From: Torreya grandis | Lineage: Eukaryota > Streptophyta > Pinopsida > Cupressales > Taxaceae | Reading direction: 5' to 3' | NCBI GenBank assembly: GCA_037957365.1 | Contig: JARHVA010000123.1 | Location: forward strand, 3,302,501 to 3,366,500 | DNA length: 64,000 bases | Shown: in pieces, positions 56,575-64,000 of the stretch | How positions within the stretch are numbered: the stretch's first letter is position 1 | How the letters are laid out: each line of letters opens with the position of its first letter | Position numbers and translations under genes: made by a program | Notes under the pieces: generated by a model | What the model saw: only the letters and a program-made list of their open reading frames with translations | Database searches by the model: none | Told to the model about the DNA's origin: nothing

Positions 56575-58016
56575 TGAAATATACCAAATAGAATATTTAA
56601 CTAAAAACACATAAACTTCACTGATCTAGACTACACAGATAAAATTTGTAACTAATCACAGGAATAAGATAAGTTGAAACACATAACAAATTACGACACA
56701 TAAGGAAGTTGAAACACATAACAAATTATGACACATAAGGAAGTTGTTGCATCACCTAAGTTGACTACATAGATAACATCCTAAATCACCTAGGACAATA
56801 TAAATTTTGGATTTTTGATTTTATGAGATAAGTTGAAATACATAACAAATTACGACACATGAGGAAGTTATTGCATAACTTTCCTCACAAATGTTATGAG
56901 ACACATACAGATTCACTCACAACTCCAATGATTCCTTAATTTAAATGATATATTACAATATTAGGCTTGATACAAGCCATGAACAATAAACTAACACAAA
57001 CATATAATATGACTAACACACTTACAATACAACTCTGAATATCTGCACACTGACAACACTACAACTCTACTACTGCACTATTCCAGCTAAGGAAGGTCTT
57101 CCACCACTGAAACCGGCAATCTTATGTTGAGCTCCAAGTGCAATTATTGTATGGAATGGCCAACACTAACTAGGGTGTGTATTTTACCACCGAAATTAGT
57201 CTAAATTTCCAAGAAAGAATTCCAAGGAAGGGGAGATGAGAACATAAGTTCAAATCTGACTTTTGGGGGATTTGTTTGATTGAATAAAAATGCATAACAA
57301 TGGGGAAAGCTACAAATTTATAGAATTTACAATGAAGGAAGAGAGAAATAGCTTGAAGACCAAGCAAAGAGAAAATTGCACCATACTTTGGTGGAGACAC
57401 AATTTGCAATAGTGTAATTTGTCCCCCACATGTGACAAGATTCTTTTTCACATGGGTGAAACCCATTTTCATGATTTGCTTTTGTCTTTCTCTCATGCTT
57501 TAGATTTCTACACCCCACCTTTGCATGTGGCTCCAAATTTTGCATAGTGACAAGTTTGTTTCATATGGAAGAGTCAAAAGTGAATCTTCCACTTTGGCTC
57601 CATGTTCCCTACTCCATAAGCTTCCAAATTGGTGTCCCACTTCACATAAGTGAAGCCACCCCTCAATAGTGAAAATGGTCTCCCACTTCCATAGTGCTCA
57701 TATGCTTACAAAATCTTTGACTTTAGCGAAGATATGTTCCCCAAATGTTATCCCTATTCCTCCCATGTGGTCAAAGAAGAAAAATGCACCATACTTCCTT
57801 TTCCACCTCCTTTTCCACTCAAAGATGCTTTGTGGGCCAATTCCACATGCTCAAGGACACCTCATCACCATGCCACATCATTATGTTGAGTCACTTATGA
57901 ATAGTGATCCATGAATAGTAATTTTGTCCTACTATTCCCTTCCAACCCTGAATTAGCCTACGAGAATAATTATAGGCTAAGGGTCTCTTGTGAGTGACTA
58001 AGAAGGGGACATTACA
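56575..58016 (-). repeat. element C 5' LTR (1442 bp)
   Basis: On the minus strand begins TGTAATGTCCCC and ends ATTTCA. It is 191 bp longer than the 3' LTR. The excess comes from local duplication of a block containing GTTGAAACACATAACAAATTA (three copies near 56672, 56708 and 56830, one in the other LTR) and from about 65 bp near 57885-57950. Confidence 0.93.
56671..56880. repeat. tandem duplication within element C 5' LTR
   Basis: A 37 bp unit (AAGTTGAAACACATAACAAA...) stands twice in a row at 56671-56745 and a third time at about 56830. The 3' LTR has one copy near 42293. The duplication therefore arose after insertion or during the last reverse transcription. Confidence 0.8.
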
Positions 58017-58021
58017 ATAAA
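58017..58021. other. element C target duplication, right
   Basis: ATAAA, exact match to 42150-42154. Confidence 0.8.
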
Positions 58022-58084
58022 ATGGTCCAACTTTAAATGCTTGATATTAATACAATTCGAAAACAATTTTCTCTATATCAAAGC

Positions 58085-58645
58085 TTACAAATGCTAATGA
58101 AATTTGATCTTGTAAGATAATAAATGACAGGGAAATCTTCAGATATCTAGCAATAATGATAGATAAGGTTTATTTTGAGAAATTTAATTGATATTATTAC
58201 AGTTTTAAAATAATTCATTTTGTAATAAAGCTTTGTCTTCTTAGAAATTTATATTAAATGATATTTATTCTTTTTAATAATAAATTATAGAGAAATCTTA
58301 AGATATATTAAATGACAGTGAATTATATTTTAATAATAAATTAGAAAAGTTCTAATGATAAATAAAGTTCTAATAATAAACAAAGTTTTAATGATAAATA
58401 AACCATACTATTTTCTGTATAAAGTTTTGCATATGCCTAAATTTATTATAATTGATATTTAATCTTTTTAATAATAAATTACATAGAAATCTTAAGATAA
58501 TTGGAAGGAATAATGATAAATAGATTATATTATTTCTCTTACTATGATAGTTTATGGAGTGGGAGGAATAATGATAAAATAAAATATATTATTTTCTCTT
58601 AGAAATGATGTTTATGGACTGGTTATTCTCTCAGTAATGATGGTT
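58085..58645. repeat. AT-rich region with repeated TAATAATAAATTA..AGAAATCTTAAGATA words
   Basis: The block TTTTTAATAATAAATTA(T/C)A(G/T)AGAAATCTTAAGATA appears near 58272 and 58465, with a looser version near 58115. Short AATGATAAATA words fill the space between. Looks like an old, irregular duplication; no coding sense. Confidence 0.5.
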
Positions 58646-60309
58646 TATGGAGTTGTTATAAAATATTTTAAAATTTCACATTTTATATTCAAATATCTAT
58701 GGAATTTGGAGGTATATGAATAATTTTGAGTGTGTTTTCTTCCATTAAGAGAATAAATGCATTTCAGAAAATTGTGAAAGAACATGATATTTGAGTTCTT
58801 TTTTTGTATTGTGCACGATTGATTTAGCTAGTTGACTTTCATTGATGCACTACGATTTTCCTGTTGCTTGTTGACAATGTTTTTTATTTTAGAGGCCAAG
58901 TTGACCACTGATTCTATATATGAATATGTTTTGTTCTATCTATTAGGATTGTCGTCACTGCATTTGGTGAACTAGAATGTAAAAGTCTAGAATTTGCCAC
59001 ACCGAAAAAAAATAATATAATTTATTTAAATTCGTCTTAAATTTTAAAAACGAATTTAATCCAAAAAAAGGTAGGAAAATTATGAAAATTTATTGCAAAT
59101 TCATCAAATTTACAGATGATCTATTATCCAAGTGACATTATTTATTTTATCCTCTTCCCAAAATTTCATCTTTATATCCCTGTTTGACACCCTTATTTTA
59201 AAATACATATATTCTATATACAAGGCTTAAATGCTTAAACTTGTAATAATGCATGAGCCTGTTCTACTCAAAATTATAAAATTATAGACTAACCCCCAAC
59301 ATGGGACCCTCTGTAAGCTGTGTTATCCACCTTTTTATGGAATAATAAATAGAAAAGCAATTGAAAAGTTTGATTGGTAAAAAGTTCATCAATGACTGGT
59401 AAAAACATGAAAGCCCAAGAAACGAGCAGCACCTGCTGTTAAGTTTTTTCTACTCCGCAACGTTCATTCTATGCCGCAGCATCTGATTGACTGATTTTTT
59501 CTTCAATTATGTTTGTTTGTCCCTAACTTTGTTTTTAAATTATTAGTTTCTGTTACAATGATTTATAACGTGAGGGCCTCTTTCACCCGTGATCAGGCTT
59601 ATACGTTTGTAGGGATGATACACATTTCTTATTTGCAAACCTGTTTTCATATTGGAAACAAAATGTTTAATAGACGGACAGTAATGATGACCGTATAATC
59701 TTCTCAATGAATGTGAAAATGATCACAGCAAAGAACATCTAAGGGTCGAGTTGTGCAGGGTTTAATTTTGTTGGCATCTAATGCATGTAGTGTTTATTAA
59801 TTTCTAACATGATGATTATACCAGGGGTTTTCAGATGGAAGTTTTTTTTTTGGGGGGGGGGGTTCGATTGCTTTCCTTGTTTACATGCAACCTGGGTCAT
59901 AATATTGCATTTGCAATCTTTTGGTGCTTTTTCCTTTTTCACTTTAGTTTAGGGATCCTCTTGTAGTCACGAAGAGGTTGTACTGGATCATACAATCTGA
60001 GTTGCACTTTATTTTCAATACTCCACAACCTCAATTACTCATATTTTTATGGTATCAACATTTTTTTGACATATACTCCTGGGTTTATTTTTATTTTTTT
60101 GATATGTCCTTATGTGTTGTGAGCAGTCTTATTGCGGATTGCCGGTTCTCTCACCACTTCCTCGTCGTCTTATGAACAATTCTCTCATCCTCTTCGTCAG
60201 GTATAGTGTCACTGGTCGTGTGCTCTCATGGATCAGTAGCCGGATCTTGTTGACAACTGTAAATGCCACTCCATATTTGTTTAAATTTTTTCCATGGTAT
60301 TGCTTCGTG
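58646..60309. other. AT-rich region, no gene recognised
   Basis: Nothing with coding character on either strand. A T10-G11 homopolymer junction lies at 59842-59862. Open frames near 59513-59698 and 59978-60312 have no ATG context, no domain and biased composition. Confidence 0.4.
59842..59862. repeat. T10-G11 homopolymer junction
   Basis: A run of ten T directly followed by eleven G. Such tracts are prone to sequencing or assembly error, so the exact length should not be trusted. Confidence 0.8.
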
Positions 60310-61085
60310 TAGGCTTGAGTATCCAAATTGGTGATCTCAAACATATTGTCTGAAATTTGATTTTCATAGCCTCATTTTCTCGAAGAGTTGAGGGCTGGTT
60401 TGAGAATTTGATTCTCTAGCCTACCCGTAGAATAATATTAAAATTGCTTCACTTAAAAGTATCGAGTGAAATTTGATTTTCATAGTCTCATTATTTCAAA
60501 GAGTTGGTGGTTTGGGAATTCAAGAGTCTCGAGGCAACTTGTAGAAGAGTATTCAAATTGGTTCACCCAAATATATTTAGTGAAATTTGATTTTCATAGT
60601 CGCTTTTTCTCAAAGAGTTGGTGGTTTAAGAATTTGAGTGTCTTTAGCCAACTTGTAGAAGAGTATTCAAATTGGCTCACTCAAATATATTTAGTGAAAT
60701 TTGATTTTCGTAGCCTCATTTTTTCAAAGCGTTGGGGGTTTGATAATTTGAGTCTCTAGCCAAGCTATAGAAGGGTATTCAAACTGGTTCCCTCAAATAT
60801 ATTTAGTGATATTTAATTTTTGTAGTCTCATTTTCTCTAAGAATTGAGAGGTGGTTAGATAATTTGAGTCTCTAGCAAACTTGTAGAATAGTATTCAAAT
60901 TGGTTCACTCAAATATATTGAGTGAAATTTGATTTTCATAGCCCCATTTTCTCAAAAAGTTGGTCATTTCAGAATTTGATTCTCTAGCCAAATTGTAGAA
61001 GGGTATTCAAATTGCTTCACTCAAATATATTTAGTGAAATTTGATTTTCGTAGCCTCATTTTCTCAGAGAGTTGAGAGGTGTGAG
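60310..61085 (+). repeat. 113 bp tandem array, main part
   Basis: Six full and two partial units starting GTGAAATTTGATTTTCRTAG. Unit starts: about 60350, 60466, 60581, 60694, 60806, 60922 and 61034 (lengths 115, 113, 112, 116, 112). Each unit continues with CTCATTTTCTCAAAGAGTTG, GAGTCTCTAGCCAACTTGTAG and ATTCAAATTGGTTCACTC. The last unit breaks off near 61085. Confidence 0.93.
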
Positions 61086-61380
61086 AGATAAGCTTCTGGA
61101 TGCATCATGTTAAAGGAAATGGTGTCCGACGTTTCGACTACAATATGTGTACCCATTTTCAAGGAGAGATGAATGTGAATACTATTCCACGAAAAAAGCA
61201 AAGAGATTGGAACCATATAAATAATAAAACAAACAAAACCAAAATTTCAAAAAAGTGGTCGGCCATCCCACAAAGAAGAATATCATGGCAAAAGGAATGA
61301 AAAAAATAAAACTGTAAATCCAAAGTTTAATTATTTATGATTTGATGTGTTTTATTACACATACCAAGGTGATTGAGAAT
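61086..61380. other. non-repeat segment splitting the tandem array
   Basis: About 295 bp of different sequence between array units, containing GGTGTCCGACGTTTCGACTA and ATTTTCAAGG. I recall such words from other plant repeats but cannot name the family. It may be an insertion into the array; clear target duplications were not found. Confidence 0.4.
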
Positions 61381-61600
61381 TGGTTTCCAAGAATTGCCAA
61401 TACCTAGCCAATTGAGAATTTGAGAATCTCTAGCCAACTTGTAGAATAGTATTCAAATTGGTTCACTCAAATACATTGAGTGAAATTTTGATTTTCATCA
61501 CCTCATTTTCTCTCTGAGTACGCTGTTTGAGAATTTAAGAGTCTCTAGCTAACTTGTAGGAGAGTATTCAAATTGGTTCATTCAAACTCTTGTACACGCC
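61381..61600 (+). repeat. 113 bp tandem array, distal part
   Basis: Two further diverged units: ATTTGAGAATCTCTAGCC at about 61418 and GTGAAATTTTGATTTTCATCA at about 61481, ending ATTCAAATTGGTTCATTC near 61590. Same unit and orientation as 60310-61085. Confidence 0.85.
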
Positions 61601-62340
61601 TCTCAACTCTACAAGGAAATCAGTCTATGAAAAAGAAACAAAGCAATCATCAATTTTTAAGTAAAACTCTATAAGTTAACTAGGGAATTTCTCAATTCCG
61701 TGTATGCACATCTCAACTCATTAGAAAATTAGGCCATGAAAAAAAAAAAATTGAAAAAACATTTCATTTTCAGTGAAATTTTACAGTAGTTTCCTAAGCT
61801 GGAACTGATTCAATAGCATGATCAAGATCGGAGAAAAGTAAGTTAAAACACTAGAATTCAAATTAATGTTGTTCATAAATTTTAATTACAGGTATTTAAA
61901 ACTTTTCTCAAAAATTAATTTAAGTGCCTTTTTTTTATCAGATTGGACAATTTGACAAGTTTCCACTTGCAACTTTTTTTCAACCCTCAATATCTGGATA
62001 AATAATGTATAACACAGACTTCTTAAGGTTTTTTATCTTCATCCCTAATGCTTATTGAAACTGTGGTTGCAATTGATCTAGCCAGCTTCTACTGCACCGA
62101 AGAGTGAAGTAAGTACTCAAAGTCAACTCAGTTATGATTAAGTCTTGATGTTGATTTTGTCTTATGAACTTGTTGCTAGAGTTATGCTTTGGTAATATAG
62201 TTCTTATTTATCTTATATTATTTTGGGAGTGCAATTGTTGTGGTCCTTAAAAATGCCTGATATCTTTTCATTATTTTTAGGTTTTCTTTTTTGGAGAATG
62301 CATTTTATAGTACCTCATGGATTAAATAATTACATCAGTC
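61601..62340. other. AT-rich spacer
   Basis: No supported feature. A short open frame begins at 62223 on the plus strand without a recognisable domain. Confidence 0.4.
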
Positions 62341-62359
62341 AGCACAGGGATACAAGGAA

Positions 62360-63760
62360 ATTTGTTTCCTGGGAAAGCAATATTTGCGCTTGTTACTCCA
62401 AGAAGCAAGGACTTAACCTATTTAAGGAAACACTTACTTGACTTTGATCAGCAAGGCCAATTCCTCGTTAAAAGCTCTCAAGCACCATTCATTGAAAGTG
62501 GAAGGATTCTTGCTGAAGGTAGGCCCACATTTGATTTTTCACAAGACTCTAATAGAGGGGAAGGAACCTTGTCGAAGGCAAGCTTAGATTTGAACTTCCA
62601 TAGGAGTCTAATAGCAAATAAACCAAATGTATGCCATAACAATTTTCAGTTGACCCTAATGATCCATGTGTCTCTAAGAAAAGGATCTCTCCAAGATGTG
62701 ATGGGCAATGATTAGATGATTAAATTCAGCTTGAAGCAATCCCAAAAAGTCTTGGCGGATGGATATTTCCAACACACATGCTCAACCGTTTCAATATCTA
62801 CCACACAGACTACAAGTAGAATCTGAAATACAAACTTTTTCGAGTCTTGTCTTGACTGCTAGTTTTTGGTGGACAATTAATTACCCTAAAACATTATGCT
62901 TGAAAGAAGATTGGGCTTTCCAAATAGCTTGGCACCGCTTTTGCTAGCATACGTTAGGGTTCCTCACTGCCCACCATTTGTTCGACCGTGAAGCAAAATA
63001 AGCCATATGCCTACGTATTTTTGTAAATATCCTTTGTGTCATAATTGTAGAACGTATTTGCACTATTTGTTTCCAATGTCTACTAAATAGGCCATATCCC
63101 TTGGAGTTGAATTATAAAAAAGACAACTTTCATGGATCATTATACAAAGGTCCTGATAGGATGGTTTGTTTGCTCTATTCAACTTTCGAGCTCTGTTTAG
63201 AACTAGATCATGCCAATTGTGGCATTGTTGTACCATCAAACCTTGGCAAGATTATAAACTACTTGCTTGGAGACTGAAAAGTCTAATTAGGACATGTCAT
63301 AATGTTTTAAGACAGCATTTCCAAGCAATCTACTCTCTTTAGTGTGCTGAACTTGAAATTACGAAAGCTTTTGTATTACGAATAATATCACAAAGTTTGA
63401 AGGATAATATGTTGGGCAGCTTGGATATGTTGGTCATATCTCCCTTTGATACTCTTAGTACCCACTTCCAGCAAGGGCAGCACCTTCAGCCCTTATGTGG
63501 GGGATTCCTAGCCCCTTTTGATCCCTTGGTAACATTCACAATTCCCAAGCCACAAGTGAGATACCTTTCAAACCACCATGTTTGTCCTCTTTTGAGCATC
63601 TTCTTCCAACATTTTATGGGTCGCCTGGGAGGGGAACAAACAAAAATAATAGTAGATGTGTGCTTTTTTGAAAGAATTTTGTCAAAAATTGTTGCCCTCT
63701 TGGGTGGGGGAGGCGGCCGGGGGTTGAGGTTACTCCAAGCTTGAATTTTATTTCAAACTT
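62360..63760 (-). pseudogene. decayed LINE (non-LTR retrotransposon) ORF2 C-terminus
   Basis: Minus-strand reading in several frames gives, in order: WKKMLKRGQTWWF near 63580; GLGIPHIRAEGAALAGSGY near 63515-63460, a block found after the RT of plant LINEs; WKAQSSFKHNV near 62935-62900; then HQKLAVKTRLEKVCI, CSLCG and, after a one-base shift, DIETVEHVCWKYPSAKTFWD (about 62860-62725). The CxxC...H...W pattern is the zf-RVT domain that follows the RT of plant LINE-type elements. Downstream, LLWHTFGLFAIRLLWKFKSK (about 62630-62570) fits the usual C-terminal tail. Many stops; no poly(A) or target duplication identified. Confidence 0.6.
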
Positions 63761-64000
63761 AACCATTAACTACCTTCATTGATTGTTAAGAGAAATCTGT
63801 TTATTAAAATAGGTGTCAATGCGAAGGATTACATCCGCTTGTTTTTCAGATTCTGCTTTTGGTTCAATTGTTTGGGGGCTCTAACTAATGATACAAGCTT
63901 TTGGTCTTCCCTACACTTACTACTGTTCTAATAACTTATATAAAAATGTCCAAGCAAAGTATAGTGCCCTCCACAAAATATTGGGTCAATTTAGGTGTTA
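63761..64000. other. no recognised feature
   Basis: AT-rich sequence to the window end; may hold more of the LINE remnant upstream on the minus strand, but no motif is legible. Confidence 0.3.

Larger units (their letters stand above)
42155..58016 (-). mobile_element. element C: chromovirus-type Ty3/gypsy retrotransposon, twice interrupted
   Basis: The span is 15.9 kb including two later insertions (element D at 51824-55109 and element E at 45384-50550). Without them it is about 7.4 kb, a normal gypsy length. LTRs are 42155-43405 and 56575-58016. A perfect 5 bp duplication ATAAA flanks it. In transcription order: 5' LTR, primer site, gag with an intact CCHC knuckle, protease, RT, RNase H, integrase with chromodomain-like tail, purine tract, 3' LTR. 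The architecture and the LEDATW tail place it with chromoviruses, a group that includes the conifer IFG7-type elements (assignment inferred). It has few stops compared with element A but several catalytic changes. Confidence 0.95.

Noticed and set aside
62362..62715. 117-residue plus-strand open frame near the window end
   Set aside because: The minus strand of the same stretch continues the LINE C-terminal reading (LLWHTFGLF, LLWKFKSK). The plus frame has no domain and is most likely its shadow.
63397..63744. 115-residue plus-strand open frame ending in a Gly run
   Set aside because: Opposite to the LINE block GLGIPHIRAEGAALAG; the Gly run comes from a G-rich stretch at 63705-63725.
1..64000. 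CRISPR arrays, bacterial operons, tRNA or rRNA genes
   Set aside because: Repeat spacing, base composition, introns and LTR elements are those of a plant nuclear genome; no tRNA cloverleaf or rRNA sequence was recognised.

Overview
The window looks like intergenic, repeat-dominated nuclear DNA from a plant with a large genome. A conifer or other gymnosperm is my best guess. This is inferred from AT-rich sequence, several-kilobase nested Ty3/gypsy LTR retrotransposons, and coding remnants whose stop codons are mostly explained by C-to-T change (CAA/CAG/CGA to stop). A decayed cytochrome P450 gene of the CYP85-clan type also fits a seed plant. I found no intact cellular gene, rRNA, tRNA or CRISPR array. 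I recovered five large elements with both ends defined, plus older debris.

Layout. 1-2572: a decayed plus-strand open frame of unknown family. 2573-16801: element A, a Ty3/gypsy element (plus strand) with giant 4.77 kb LTRs and a decayed gag-protease-RT-RNase H-integrase. 16802-20976: AT-rich sequence without recognisable genes, with a short degenerate tandem repeat. 20977-39600: an old repeat family in two copies. The first copy is split by a 918 bp insertion with a 16 bp target duplication and by element B (22054-38865, minus strand). Element B is a 16.8 kb Tat/Ogre-like gypsy element with two RNase H domains, a glycine-rich G-patch-like motif and tandem repeats in both untranslated parts. 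The second copy (39305-about 39600) lacks element B and acts as a paralogous empty site.

39727-40812: the 3' half of a cytochrome P450 pseudogene with introns still recognisable. 42155-58016: element C (minus strand), a chromovirus-type gypsy element with a perfect 5 bp target duplication. It is broken twice. Element D (51824-55109, plus strand) sits in the protease active-site codons. Element E (45384-50550) is an unclassified 5.2 kb insertion at the RT/RNase H boundary.

Element D is the most interesting object. It is young (LTRs differ by about 4% by eye), has a perfect target duplication, primer-binding site and polypurine tract, and has no gag-pol. Instead it carries one 396-codon frame of unknown function with a single stop. 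Its 3' end and terminal sequences match those of element C, so an element-C-like chromovirus probably mobilised it in trans. Its LTR also holds a cluster of CCGACGTCGG-type palindromes.

58022-64000: AT-rich sequence, a 113 bp tandem array (60310-61600) and a decayed non-LTR (LINE) retrotransposon C-terminus with a zf-RVT-like motif on the minus strand (about 62360-63760).

Likely order of events: the old repeat and P450 fragment came first, then elements A, B and C. Element E entered C at an unknown time, and D inserted into C most recently. All statements rest on reading by eye; no alignments or database searches were run.
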